From Clostridiales bacterium (GTDB taxonomy: Bacteria; Bacillota; Clostridia; TANB77; CAG-508), in contig SFKS01000007.1 in the NCBI GenBank assembly GCA_004554705.1, positions 1 through 64,000 of the forward strand: DNA of 64,000 bases. The letters are read 5' to 3'. The translations under genes were made by a program, and so were the position numbers. This document shows, in pieces, positions 1-9,477 of the stretch (positions are counted from its first letter, which is position 1; each line of letters begins with the position of its first letter). The notes under the pieces were generated by a model. The model ran no database searches, was not told where the DNA came from, and worked only from the letters and a program-made list of their open reading frames with translations.

Positions 1-301
1 TATTATATATATAATTCATGTCTTCACATTTATTAGGTACCTTTTTATATTACTACTTTTTTCTCCCTCTGTCAACACTTTTTTTGAAAATATTTTAAAT
101 TTTTTGTTGCTATTCACCCTTAATTTATTAATTTTACAAACTCTCTTGGGTTTCTTCAGTGCTTTATATTTATTATAAATTAAGCTCTCGATGGATACGC
201 CTTTGTTGTTTTTCGGGATTCTCAATTTATTCTAAATATAAAGCTCCTGTGTTGGGCGAATTTGTAAAAGTTGATGTAGCATATCATACAATCTTTTCAT
301 T
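1..301. other. Left-edge stretch without a supported gene
   Basis: This AT-rich stretch lies downstream of aspS. A lysine-rich frame of 69 codons on the minus strand (16-225) has no ribosome binding site, starts with TTG and resembles no family I know, so I do not call it. I see no tRNA fold and no convincing terminator. Confidence 0.5.
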
Positions 302-2071
302 TCATTTGTTTTTACATACTTGTATGTGTATATCTTTTAATTGTTGTTCTTTTACTATGCTTGGTGCTCCCATTAACGCATCTCTTGCTTTTTTGTTTTT
401 AGGAAATGCTATTACTTCACGTATATTTGGTTCATCCGCTATAAGCATTACTATTCTGTCAAATCCTGGTGCTGCTCCTGCATGTGGTGGAGTTCCATAT
501 TGGAATGCTTTGTATAATGCTCCAAATCTTTTTTCTACTTCTTCTTCTGGATATCCTGCTATCTCAAATGCTTTTACCATTATTTCTGGATTATGGTTTC
601 TTACTGCTCCTGAAGCTACTTCATATCCATTACATACTACATCATATTGATATGCCAGTATTTCTAGTGGGTCTTTGTTTAATAGTGCTTCCATACCACC
701 TTGTGGCATTGAAAATGGATTGTGGTTAAAATCTATTGTTCCTTCGTCTGATAGTTCATACATCGGGAAATCCACTATTAAACAGAATCTGTATGTATTT
801 TTTTCTAATAAATCTAATCTGTCTCCTAATTCTATTCTTAATCCTCCAGCTATTTTTTGAACCTTTTCGAATTCGTCTGCCAAGAAGAATACACTGTCAT
901 TTGGTTTTACACCAATTTTTATTAGTCCTTCTTTTACGTCTTCTGTTATGAATTTTGCAATTCCTCCAGATATATTATTTTCATTGTCAAATTTTACCCA
1001 TGCTAACCCTTTAGCTTCTAGTTGTTCTATTGCAAAGGTAGTCATGTTATCAAAAAATTTCCTTCCTTGTTCTGCTCCTTTTGGTACTACTATTGCCTTT
1101 ATTGTTTTATCTTTAAATCCATTAAATTCTGTATTCTTAAATATTTCTGTTACATCTTGTATTATTAATGGATTTCTTAGATCTGGTTTGTCACTTCCAT
1201 ATTTCTCCATTGCCTCTTTGTATGGAATTCTTATAAATGGCCCTTCATCAACCTTCCAATTTGTAAAATGTTTAAATGTTGATGTGAAAAGTTCTTCTAA
1301 TACTTTAAAAACATCCTCTTGTGTAGCAAATGACATTTCAAAGTCTATTTGATAGAATTCTCCTGGAGCTCTATCTGCTCTTGGATCTTCATCTCTAAAA
1401 CATGGTGCTATTTGAAAATATTTATCAAATCCTGATACCATTAATAATTGTTTAAATTGTTGTGGTGCTTGTGGAAGTGCATAGAACTCTCCAGGATGTA
1501 GTCTGCTTGGTACTAGGAAGTCTCTTGCTCCTTCTGGAGATGAATTTGCTAAAATTGGTGTTTGTATTTCTGCAAATCCAAGCTCATCCATTTTGTCTCT
1601 TACAAATTTCATTATTTTTGAGCGAAGTAAAATATTTTTATGTATTTTATCATTTCGCAAGTCTAAAAATCTATATTCTAACCTTAAATCTTCTCTTACT
1701 GATGATATATCTATTTTTTCTGAGTTTACCTCAAATGGCAAAATGTTCTTACATTTTCCTAATAGTTCTATTTTGTTTGCTTGTATTTCTATTTCTCCTG
1801 TTGGTATTTTGTTGTTTTTATTTGTTCTTTCACTAACTTTTCCCTCTACACAAATTACACATTCTGTTACAAGATCTTCTATTTTCTTCTGTAGTTCAGA
1901 ATTTTCTGATATTATAATTTGTGTGATTCCAAATTGATCTCTTAAATCTATAAATTTCATTCCACCTAAGTTTCTTATTCTTTGTACCCATCCTGATATT
2001 TTTACATTTTCACCTATGTTTTTTATTCTTAATTCGCCACAATTGTGTGTTCTATATTCATTACCTTTCAT
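302..2071 (-). CDS. aspS: Aspartate--tRNA ligase
   Basis: This class II synthetase charges tRNA-Asp with aspartate in the cytoplasm. The 589 residues match the bacterial-type enzyme. There is an N-terminal OB anticodon-binding domain (about 1-110), then the catalytic core with motif 2 FRDEDPRADR, an inserted GAD-type domain in the middle, and motif 3 GFDRIVMLI near the C-terminus. The ATG is preceded by AGGAGGC. It starts only nine bases after cca, so the two genes are probably co-transcribed. I found no in-frame CGG codon. Whether it is discriminating (Asp only) or also charges tRNA-Asn cannot be settled from this window. Confidence 0.97.
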   Translation of the reverse strand: MKGNEYRTHNCGELRIKNIGENVKISGWVQRIRNLGGMKFIDLRDQFGITQIIISENSELQKKIEDLVTECVICVEGKVSERTNKNNKIPTGEIEIQANKIELLGKCKNILPFEVNSEKIDISSVREDLRLEYRFLDLRNDKIHKNILLRSKIMKFVRDKMDELGFAEIQTPILANSSPEGARDFLVPSRLHPGEFYALPQAPQQFKQLLMVSGFDKYFQIAPCFRDEDPRADRAPGEFYQIDFEMSFATQEDVFKVLEELFTSTFKHFTNWKVDEGPFIRIPYKEAMEKYGSDKPDLRNPLIIQDVTEIFKNTEFNGFKDKTIKAIVVPKGAEQGRKFFDNMTTFAIEQLEAKGLAWVKFDNENNISGGIAKFITEDVKEGLIKIGVKPNDSVFFLADEFEKVQKIAGGLRIELGDRLDLLEKNTYRFCLIVDFPMYELSDEGTIDFNHNPFSMPQGGMEALLNKDPLEILAYQYDVVCNGYEVASGAVRNHNPEIMVKAFEIAGYPEEEVEKRFGALYKAFQYGTPPHAGAAPGFDRIVMLIADEPNIREVIAFPKNKKARDALMGAPSIVKEQQLKDIHIQVCKNK

Positions 2072-2080
2072 AAGTGCCTC

Positions 2081-3334
2081 CTATTTTATATTGTTTTTTA
2101 GCCATTTAACACGTTCTTCATGAAGTTTCTTTCCAAATTCTATACCTGGCTTTAAATTAAATTTCTTTTTAATATATTCTCCATCAATAGTCTTTAGCAT
2201 TTTGTTTCCTATTTTATAAAAATCATATTTTTCATCTTTAATTTCTTCTTTACTGCTATCTGCATTTCTGCATCTATCACTGTATACAACTATTTGTAAA
2301 CCTTTAAGTCCTAATGAACTTTTATCTATTTTCTCTATGAAACTTACTTTCTTAGCGATTGTCATTTGTGGAAATATACCACCTTTCATATGCTCTAGCA
2401 CTGCAGTTGTTCCCATTTTTTTCCAATCATTAGGTGTTCCAAGCATTTTGCATAAATTTCGTAGTGGCTCCTGTCCTCGTTGTTCATGATTATAATGATG
2501 TGGGTACATTTCTTTTGGTGTTCTTCCTTTTCCCAAATCATGTACTAATGTGCAAAATCTCACTTTCACATCTTTTGTTAATTTTGCACTATTATCAAGT
2601 GCAAGCATTGTATGGTTATAACTATCTCCTTCTGGATGATACTTGATTGGTTGTATTGCACCAATTAAATCGTATACCTCTTTGAAATGAACGTCTAGAA
2701 CTTCAGCATCTCTTAAAACTTTAAAAAATATTGATGGTTTATCTGTTTCTAGAGCTTTTCTAAACTCTGCAAAAACTCTTTCCTTAGATAATGTTAATAG
2801 CTCGTCTTTTAGTTTGTTCATCATGTTCAGTGTTTTTCTAGAAACTATAAAGTTTAAGCTTGATGCTATTCGTGCTACTCTATAAACTCTTAATGGATCT
2901 TCACTAAATCTTGAGCTCGTTGCTCTAATGATTTTGTTTTCTAAATCTTCTTTGCCACCAAAGGGGTCTATTATTTCTTTTGTAAGAACGTCTTGTGCAA
3001 TAGAATTTATAGTTATATCTCTTCTTTTTAAATCTTCTTCTATTGTAATTTCTTCATTTGTTTCTATTACAAATTCCTTATGACCTTTGCCTATTTTTGT
3101 TTCCCTTCTTGCTAGTGCAAATTCTTTTCCTTCCAAGTCAAAAACTTCAAAAGCTTTTCCTCTCACTTTGGCATTTGGAAATAGTTGCAAAAATTTTTCT
3201 GAAGTAAAACCTGTAATGCAGTAGTCTTCATCCTTAATTGGTTTATTTAAAATAGCATCACGTACAGCTCCACCTACTAAATAAGTGTTGCCACCACTTT
3301 GTTTCATTAGAGTTGCTATTTCTTCTATTTTCAT
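2081..3334 (-). CDS. cca: CCA tRNA nucleotidyltransferase with HD domain
   Basis: This enzyme adds or repairs the 3' CCA end of tRNAs. The 417 residues start with the nucleotidyltransferase motif GGAVRDAIL and the metal-binding DEDYC region (about 20-40). The RRDITINSIA motif (about 105) and the RVYRVARIAS helix follow. A C-terminal HD-type domain is seen at LVHDLGKG (about 265) with HHYNHEQRG. The start has GGAGGGAAA upstream. It sits directly upstream of aspS in what looks like a tRNA-biology operon. Confidence 0.93.
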   Translation of the reverse strand: MKIEEIATLMKQSGGNTYLVGGAVRDAILNKPIKDEDYCITGFTSEKFLQLFPNAKVRGKAFEVFDLEGKEFALARRETKIGKGHKEFVIETNEEITIEEDLKRRDITINSIAQDVLTKEIIDPFGGKEDLENKIIRATSSRFSEDPLRVYRVARIASSLNFIVSRKTLNMMNKLKDELLTLSKERVFAEFRKALETDKPSIFFKVLRDAEVLDVHFKEVYDLIGAIQPIKYHPEGDSYNHTMLALDNSAKLTKDVKVRFCTLVHDLGKGRTPKEMYPHHYNHEQRGQEPLRNLCKMLGTPNDWKKMGTTAVLEHMKGGIFPQMTIAKKVSFIEKIDKSSLGLKGLQIVVYSDRCRNADSSKEEIKDEKYDFYKIGNKMLKTIDGEYIKKKFNLKPGIEFGKKLHEERVKWLKNNIK

Positions 3335-3400
3335 TTTCCCTCCTATAAATATTACAATTTATTTTATCTCTAATGGCTAGAATTGTCAAGAGTCGAAAGG

Positions 3401-3433
3401 GAAAATGTCCTCGGATTATAATATTATCCGAGG
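3401..3433 (-). terminator. Candidate terminator after rimO
   Basis: An 8-bp perfect stem (CCTCGGAT with ATCCGAGG) overlaps the rimO stop codon. It is followed, in the leftward direction, by a T-rich ATTTTCCCTTTC tract. It would end the rimO transcript before cca. Confidence 0.6.
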
Positions 3434-4731
3434 GTTTCTCCTATCAAATCATAATTTTTCACATTTGTTATTTTTATTCTTATCCATGTATTTTGTATGT
3501 TGTTTTTTGGTATGAATACTAATCCATCTTCTTCTGGTATGTCCATATATGTCCTTCCTACATAGTATCTTTTATCAAATGTTTCTGTTTCAATTAGCAT
3601 TTCATATTCTTGTCCTATCTTCTCTTGTAGTTTCTGTTTTGATATTTTTTGTGCTAGTTCCATTATTTTATTATATCTTTTTATTTTTGTTTTATAGTGT
3701 ATTTGGTTTGGCAATTTTGCCGCAGGAGTTCCTTCTTCCTTTGAATATTTGAACGCTCCTAGTTTATCAAAGTATGCTTCTCCTATGAATTTTATTAATT
3801 TTTGAAAATCTTCTTCTGTTTCTCCTGGAAATCCTACTATTAGTGTAGTTCTTAATATTGCTTCTGGTATTTCTTTTTTTATTTTTAAAATTATTTGCTT
3901 AATATCTTCTCCTGTTGTCTTTCGGTTCATTCTTTTTAGTACTGAATCTGATATGTGCTGAATTGGTATGTCAAAATATTTGCAAATTTTCTCATTGTTT
4001 TTTACAGTTTCTATTAGTTCATCTGTAATGCTTTCTGGATATGCATATAAAAAGCGTATCCATTTTATTCCTTCTATTTTGCTTATTTCTTCTAACAATT
4101 CTGCCAGTTTTGGTTTTCCATATAAATCTATTCCATATTTTGTTGTGTCTTGTGCTATTACAATTATTTCTTTATAACCTTTATTTGCTAAATTTTTAGC
4201 CTCCTCCAGTATTTCTTCAAAAGGTCTACTTACATATTTGCCTCTTATATATGGAATTGCACAATATGTGCATCTGTTACTACAGCCTTCTGCTATTTTT
4301 AAATAGGCTGTTATTTTCCCTGTTGTTATAACTCTATTCATATAGTCTAATTGAGTTGTATGTAAGTTGAGTTTTTTTGGGTCTATTAGTGTATCAATTT
4401 TTTCCCAAAGTTTATCATAATCTTTTATTGGAATAAATAAGTCCACTTCTGGTAATGTTCTTCTTAATTCTTTTATGTATCTTTCTACTAAACAACCCAT
4501 TACTATTAAATATTTACAAGTTCCTTTTGTTTTATATTCTGCCATTTCTAATATTGTATTTATTGCTTCTTGTTTTGCACTTTCTATAAAGCCACAAGTA
4601 TTTATTACAATTATTTCTGCTTCATTTGTGTCGTTCACTATAGTATATTGATGTTCTCTAAATAATCCTATTGTCATTTCTGTATCTATTAAATTTTTGG
4701 TACATCCTAATGATATGAATCCTACTTTCAT
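3424..4731 (-). CDS. rimO: Ribosomal protein uS12 methylthiotransferase RimO
   Basis: A radical-SAM methylthiotransferase expected to modify the conserved aspartate of ribosomal protein uS12. The 435 residues carry the N-terminal UPF0004 domain with cysteines in SLGCTKN, INTCGF and MGCL. The radical-SAM cluster CSNRCTYCAIP (about 148) and a C-terminal TRAM-like domain follow. The sequence looks more like RimO than the tRNA enzyme MiaB (GCTKNLIDTE; CAIPYIRG), but that split is made by family resemblance. It starts two bases after rng, with GAGGAGTAAC as ribosome binding site, so the two are coupled. Confidence 0.93.
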   Translation of the reverse strand: MKVGFISLGCTKNLIDTEMTIGLFREHQYTIVNDTNEAEIIVINTCGFIESAKQEAINTILEMAEYKTKGTCKYLIVMGCLVERYIKELRRTLPEVDLFIPIKDYDKLWEKIDTLIDPKKLNLHTTQLDYMNRVITTGKITAYLKIAEGCSNRCTYCAIPYIRGKYVSRPFEEILEEAKNLANKGYKEIIVIAQDTTKYGIDLYGKPKLAELLEEISKIEGIKWIRFLYAYPESITDELIETVKNNEKICKYFDIPIQHISDSVLKRMNRKTTGEDIKQIILKIKKEIPEAILRTTLIVGFPGETEEDFQKLIKFIGEAYFDKLGAFKYSKEEGTPAAKLPNQIHYKTKIKRYNKIMELAQKISKQKLQEKIGQEYEMLIETETFDKRYYVGRTYMDIPEEDGLVFIPKNNIQNTWIRIKITNVKNYDLIGETLG

Positions 4732-4733
4732 TG

Positions 4734-5912
4734 TTACTCCTCAAAATATTCATTATTACACATGTTTTTTCTTGTCATTTCAAATAAGTTTAACTTTGTA
4801 AATCCAACAGCTTGTGTTTTTGCTCTGTCTTTTTTTAATTGTTCTTTTAGCAGTTTTTCTATTAATTCTTTGTTTTCATCTTTATGCATATCAATATAGT
4901 CTATTATTATTATTCCGCCAATATCTCTTAATCTTAGCTGTCTTGCAATTTCTACTGTTGCCTCTTGATTTACTTTATATATTGTTTCTTCTAAGTTCTT
5001 TTTTCCTGTGTATTTCCCTGTGTTTACATCTATTGCTGTTAGTGCTTCTGTTCTATCTATTGTTATAAAGCCCCCACATTTTAGCCAAATTTTTCTATTC
5101 TCCATTTTTTCTATTTGGCTTGATAGAGAATATATGTTAAACAGATTTTCTTCTATTAACTCTATTTTTACATTTTTCATATCATTTAGCATCTTCTTTA
5201 CGTCTTCATATATTTTTTTATCATTTACAATTATTCTCTCTAATCCTCTATCTATAATGTCTATTGCTGTTCTCCTGATTAATGCCATATTATCATATAG
5301 CAGTTCTGGTGCTTTTTGTGTTTTTGTTGCTTTTTCTCTTATTTTTATCCATTTTTCTTCTAGTTCTTGTATATCTTTTTGAATTTCTTCCTCTGTTGCG
5401 TTTTCACTTGATGTTCTCAATATAACGCCAGTATTTGCTGGTAACACTTTCTTTGCTATTTCTATTAATTCTTTTCTTTTTCCTTCATTTTCTATTTTTT
5501 GTGATACCGTTATTATTTTTGTGTCTGGCATTAGTACTGCAAATCTACCAGATAAATTAATATGTGTACTTACTTTTGCACCTTTACTAGCTGTGCCATC
5601 TTTTTTTATTTGAATTATTATTTTTTCTCCTTCTTTTAGTACATCTTCTATTGGTTTTTCTTGTTGTTTTTCTTTTGTTATATCTACTTTGGGCAATATA
5701 TCTTGTACCTTTATTAAGCTGTGTCTTGCCTCCCCAATATCAATAAAAGCTGCTTGCATTCCTTTTAAGACGTTTACTACTTTGCCTAAATATATGTTGC
5801 CTTCTAATCTTTTTTGTTTTTCATGTTCTTCATGTTTTTCAACCAGTATTCCATTTTCCATTAACATAATTGTTTTTAGATTATCTTGTTTATTAATAAG
5901 TAATTCTAACAT
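4734..5912 (-). CDS. rng: Ribonuclease E/G family protein
   Basis: An endoribonuclease of the RNase E/G family, acting on rRNA precursors and mRNA. The 392 residues begin with the S1-type RNA-binding region (about 35-120: GNIYLGKVVNVLKGMQAAFIDIG in outline). They continue into the catalytic domain with the metal-site signature TAIDVNTG (about 293-300) and IIIDYIDM (about 333-340). The protein stops soon after the EMTRK motif, so it lacks the usual C-terminal Zn-link cysteines. The gene overlaps or abuts rimO. Confidence 0.9.
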   Translation of the reverse strand: MLELLINKQDNLKTIMLMENGILVEKHEEHEKQKRLEGNIYLGKVVNVLKGMQAAFIDIGEARHSLIKVQDILPKVDITKEKQQEKPIEDVLKEGEKIIIQIKKDGTASKGAKVSTHINLSGRFAVLMPDTKIITVSQKIENEGKRKELIEIAKKVLPANTGVILRTSSENATEEEIQKDIQELEEKWIKIREKATKTQKAPELLYDNMALIRRTAIDIIDRGLERIIVNDKKIYEDVKKMLNDMKNVKIELIEENLFNIYSLSSQIEKMENRKIWLKCGGFITIDRTEALTAIDVNTGKYTGKKNLEETIYKVNQEATVEIARQLRLRDIGGIIIIDYIDMHKDENKELIEKLLKEQLKKDRAKTQAVGFTKLNLFEMTRKNMCNNEYFEE

Positions 5913-5964
5913 TTTTGTATCGTCCTTTCTATGTTTCTTTTAGGGCAAGTTAATATTTTTCCCA

Positions 5965-6529
5965 TTAGTTATTACTGTTATATTTATTCATTGCAATATC
6001 TACTCCGTTTTCTAGTATTTCTAATACTGCCTCTGTTGCCTTATCTACACCTCTTTCTAGTATTTTTTGTTCTTTTTCATTAATTGCACCTATTACATAG
6101 TTTACAAGATCATTATGTCTAGGCTGTCCTATTCCTATTCTTATTCTTGTAAAATCTTCTGATTGTAAAAAATGCACAACAGATTTCATTCCATTATGTG
6201 TACCGAGGTCCGCCTTTTTTTCTTATTCTTATTGTGCCTGGTTCTAAGTCTATATCATCATATATTACAATTATTTTTTCGTTTGGAATTTTATAAAAGT
6301 TCTTAAATTCTATAACACTTTCTCCACTTGAATTCATATATGTTTGAGGCTTTAACAGAATTACCTTTTCTTCGTTAATATATTCTACTGCATATAACCC
6401 CTTAAATTTAGACTGTGCTATTTTTATATCACAGTCTTTTGCTATCTTGTCTATTACATTAAACCCCATATTGTGCCTTGTGTTTTCATATTCTTTATCT
6501 GGATTTCCAAGTCCAACTATTAAGTACAT
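5965..6529 (-). CDS. pth: Peptidyl-tRNA hydrolase, read through a CGG +1 site
   Basis: This essential enzyme recycles peptidyl-tRNA released from stalled ribosomes. The first frame gives 108 residues with the family start VGLGNP, the catalytic-site histidine in TRHNMGFN and the QTYMN motif. It ends three codons after an in-frame CGG (codon 109). Skipping one C gives GGPGTHNGMKS and the rest of the family fold in the next frame, for 187 residues in total, a normal length. The start has AAAGGAG upstream and overlaps the end of the glycosyltransferase gene. I read this as one functional recoded gene. A one-base sequence error or a pseudogene are the alternatives. Confidence 0.85.
6203..6205 (-). 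other. CGG +1 recoding site in pth
   Basis: Coding strand reads GGA CCT CGG TAC ACA TAA in the upstream frame. Dropping the C gives CCT GGT ACA CAT AAT, which restores the conserved GTHNGMKS segment, with Gly109. Confidence 0.85.
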
Positions 6530-7381
6530 TTATTTGTCTCCTTTGAATTTATAATTTCTTTTTGGAAATACTGGTGTTCCCCCACCTTCTCTTAGGCACT
6601 TTAAAATTGCCTCCATCCTTACCGGTAAGCTTTCAGTTTCATTTTCTATAAAACTTAATAAGTATGGTCTATATCTTTCAGGTGTTATATCGTATAAATC
6701 AATTAAGTATGCAAGCATTCGATACATGTCTGAGCATCTTCTTATTGAAGGGGTAGACATTATACTTCCTTTTCTATTTCTATAATATTTAAAGGTTGGA
6801 AACTCTCCGTATTTATAAGATTTTGCAAGTATTGTAGCTGTAATTGAATATACCATATCTTCATAATATATGTTTTCTTTAAATTTAATATTATTTTCTA
6901 ATAAAAAGTCCCTTCTCCAACATTTACTAGGAACTGAAAAGTTTATGTCGCACATTAATCTTGCTTCTTTTGTAGAATTCTCAGCTGTTGATAAATGAAT
7001 TTTATTAAATCCTCCTACATCTTTAAATCCTAAATATACTATGTCTGGTTTATCTTTTCCAATTAAATTATTTATTCTTTCTAGGGTTGTGTCTTCATAT
7101 AATGCATCATCGCCATCTAAGTGAACTATGTATTCTCCTGTAGCTTTTGCAATTCCTATATTTCTTACAGCTCCTAAGCCTAAATTTTTTTCATTATTTA
7201 TTACCATTATTCTTGGATCTTTAAAAGTGTTTATTTTTTCTAAAGTTGCATCCTTTGAAGCATCATTTATTATTATTAATTCATAATTGGTAAATGTTTG
7301 GTTTAAAATACTGTTTATTGCTCTTTCAATGTATGCTTCTATGTTGTATGCACTAACTATAACGCTAAATCTTTTTTTCAT
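6530..7381 (-). CDS. Family 2 glycosyltransferase
   Basis: A GT-A fold glycosyltransferase of 283 residues. It has the N-terminal VIVSAYN strand, the nucleotide-binding region around residues 30-40, and the metal-binding DGDDALYED motif at about 93. It has no clear membrane segment, so it is probably cytoplasmic or peripheral. The acceptor is unknown. The family makes cell-surface polysaccharide or teichoic-acid decorations. It lies directly upstream of pth, whose ribosome binding site is inside its 3' end. The ATG has AAGAAAGGGG upstream. Confidence 0.85.
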   Translation of the reverse strand: MKKRFSVIVSAYNIEAYIERAINSILNQTFTNYELIIINDASKDATLEKINTFKDPRIMVINNEKNLGLGAVRNIGIAKATGEYIVHLDGDDALYEDTTLERINNLIGKDKPDIVYLGFKDVGGFNKIHLSTAENSTKEARLMCDINFSVPSKCWRRDFLLENNIKFKENIYYEDMVYSITATILAKSYKYGEFPTFKYYRNRKGSIMSTPSIRRCSDMYRMLAYLIDLYDITPERYRPYLLSFIENETESLPVRMEAILKCLREGGGTPVFPKRNYKFKGDK

Positions 7382-7422
7382 ATTGTAGCCCCTTTCTTAG
7401 CAGTCCTTTTAAATTGCTATAA

Positions 7423-7869
7423 TCACTTCATATTTTCACTTTCTATTTCTTCTATAACATCAATTCTCTCTTTGTATCTTCCGCCAAGTACTTCTGTTCC
7501 TAGCCAAATTCTTATTATATTTATTGCTGTATCTAAATTCACAAACTCTGCAGGTAGTGCCAATACATTAGCATTATAATGTGCTTTTGCACGTTTTGCT
7601 CCATCTTCGTTAAAGCAATCTACACTCCTTATTCCTTTAAACTTGTTTGCAATCATTGCCATTCCAAATCCACTTCCAGAAATTAAAATGCCTATATCAC
7701 ATTTTTTCTTTTGAATGCATTTACAAGCTTCTTTTACAGCTTCTGGTTCATCAAGAGTTTCTTCATCATATGTTCCAAAGTCTTCATATTTAATTTCCTT
7801 CTCTTCGAGATATTTTAATATTTCTTCTTTTAATTTGTATCCACTACAATTACATGCTACAGCTATCAT
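7423..7869 (-). CDS. rpiB: Ribose-5-phosphate isomerase B family (RpiB/LacA/LacB)
   Basis: A sugar-phosphate isomerase of 148 residues, expected to interconvert ribulose 5-phosphate and ribose 5-phosphate. Visible are the N-terminal AVACNCSGYKLKE segment (family CDHAG region), the phosphate-binding GSGFGMAMIANK at about 65-76, and RAKAHYNANVLALP. In the first motif the usual Asp-His is replaced by Asn-Cys, so the substrate could differ from ribose 5-phosphate. The start has GGAGGAAAT upstream. Confidence 0.85.
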   Translation of the reverse strand: MIAVACNCSGYKLKEEILKYLEEKEIKYEDFGTYDEETLDEPEAVKEACKCIQKKKCDIGILISGSGFGMAMIANKFKGIRSVDCFNEDGAKRAKAHYNANVLALPAEFVNLDTAINIIRIWLGTEVLGGRYKERIDVIEEIESENMK

Positions 7870-7987
7870 AACATTTCCTCCTTTGGATTTAAGCTTTTAA
7901 ATCATTATACCATATATTAATAAAAATGTAAATTTTTACTTTCTACTATTATATATAATGACTTGTTATCTACATAAAGGTTCTTTT

Positions 7988-9418
7988 CTACAGATTTCTT
8001 GCCATTTGTATTCCAGAACATGATGCCATCATCAGCCCTCTCGTCATTCCTCCTCCGTCTCCTATTGAGTATAATCCTTTTATATTTGTTTCAAATTGTT
8101 TGTTAATTGTTACTTTATTGCTATAAAACTTTATCTCTGGTGCATATAATAAATTGTCAGGTGCTCCAAAGCCTTCTACTATTTTGTCAACTGCTCTTAT
8201 AAATTCTAATATGCTTACCATTGTTCTATATCCTAAAGCAAATGTTATATCTCCTGCAACTGCTGATTTTAATGTTGGTTCTACTGTATTTCTTGCTAGT
8301 TCGTAATCCCATGTCCTCTTTCCTCTATATATATCTCCTAATCTCTGAACAACTATATTGCCTGCTCCTAAATCATTTAAATTCTGTGCAACATTACGTC
8401 CATATTCTATAGGTCTCTTAAATGGACTTGTAAAGTGATGTGATACAAGTATTGCTAAATTTGTATTTGTACTTTTTCTTTCTTTATATGAATGTCCGTT
8501 TACAAGTGTTAAATTATTATCATATACTTCTGCTGAAACAAAACCACTTGGATTTTGGCAAAATGTTCTTACCTTATCTCTAAAAGGGCCAACCCTACCG
8601 GTAAATTTAGCTTCATACATATATTTATTTACATCTTTCATTACCTCATCTGGAAGTTCATATCTAACACCTATATCTACTATTCCTGTTTCTGTTTCAA
8701 TTCCATGTTTATTTGCCATATCTACTAGCCAGTTAGCTCCTTTTCTCCCTACTGCTAAAACGACATTATCTGAATATATATCTTGTGTTGGATATTTTGC
8801 ATCGTCTACATATTTTGATTCTTTAACTTTTACTCCCTTTATTGTTCCATTTTCCACAATTAAATCTGCAACTGTTGTTTTGAACATCATCTCTATACCA
8901 TTATTTTCTATATATTTTTCTAATCTTTCATACACTTCATGACTTTTTTCTGTTCCTAAATGCCTAATTGGAATATTAATTAATCTAATTCCTTCTTTTT
9001 CTGCTCTATTATTAATTTTTGCAATTTCTTCCTTATAGCCTGTTCCTTCTAGATGTTTGTCAGCACCAAATTCTAAATATATTTGATCTGCATAATCTGT
9101 TAATTTTTTAGTTTCTGAAACTCCTATTATTTTATGTAAGTTTCCTCCTACATGTATATCATCATCTTCACTATTATATAAAGATAATTTACCATCAGAA
9201 AAAGCTCCTGCTCCAGAAAATCCATTTGTTATGTTACACATTGGCTTACAGTGTATACATTGCTTTGTTTTCTCTATTGGGCAATTTCTTTCTTCTACTC
9301 TTTTTCCTTGATCTATTAGTAATACTTTTTTGAACTTTTTTAGTTTAATTAATTCATAGGCACAAAAAATAGAACTTGGTCCCATTCCAACTATTATTAC
9401 ATCATATTTATTTGGCAT
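7988..9418 (-). CDS. FAD-dependent dehydrogenase-like protein
   Basis: A flavoprotein of 476 residues in the COG2509-like group. A Rossmann dinucleotide-binding motif is at the N-terminus (DVIIVGMGPSSIFCAYEL), followed by a cysteine cluster (CPIEKTKQCIHCKPMCNI) at about 46-62. This cluster could bind metal or form disulfides. The GFSGAGAFSDGK motif and a C-terminal GLYSIGDGGG FAD-contact motif follow. The physiological substrate is unknown. It stands alone between short intergenic gaps. Confidence 0.85.
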   Translation of the reverse strand: MPNKYDVIIVGMGPSSIFCAYELIKLKKFKKVLLIDQGKRVEERNCPIEKTKQCIHCKPMCNITNGFSGAGAFSDGKLSLYNSEDDDIHVGGNLHKIIGVSETKKLTDYADQIYLEFGADKHLEGTGYKEEIAKINNRAEKEGIRLINIPIRHLGTEKSHEVYERLEKYIENNGIEMMFKTTVADLIVENGTIKGVKVKESKYVDDAKYPTQDIYSDNVVLAVGRKGANWLVDMANKHGIETETGIVDIGVRYELPDEVMKDVNKYMYEAKFTGRVGPFRDKVRTFCQNPSGFVSAEVYDNNLTLVNGHSYKERKSTNTNLAILVSHHFTSPFKRPIEYGRNVAQNLNDLGAGNIVVQRLGDIYRGKRTWDYELARNTVEPTLKSAVAGDITFALGYRTMVSILEFIRAVDKIVEGFGAPDNLLYAPEIKFYSNKVTINKQFETNIKGLYSIGDGGGMTRGLMMASCSGIQMARNL

Positions 9419-9477
9419 AAAAAAACCACTCCTTTGACTTTAAAATTATATCATAGGAATGGTTGTTTTGCAAACTT

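Noticed and set aside
16..225. A lysine-rich 69-codon frame on the minus strand
   Set aside because: No ribosome binding site, TTG start, no family, low-complexity composition.
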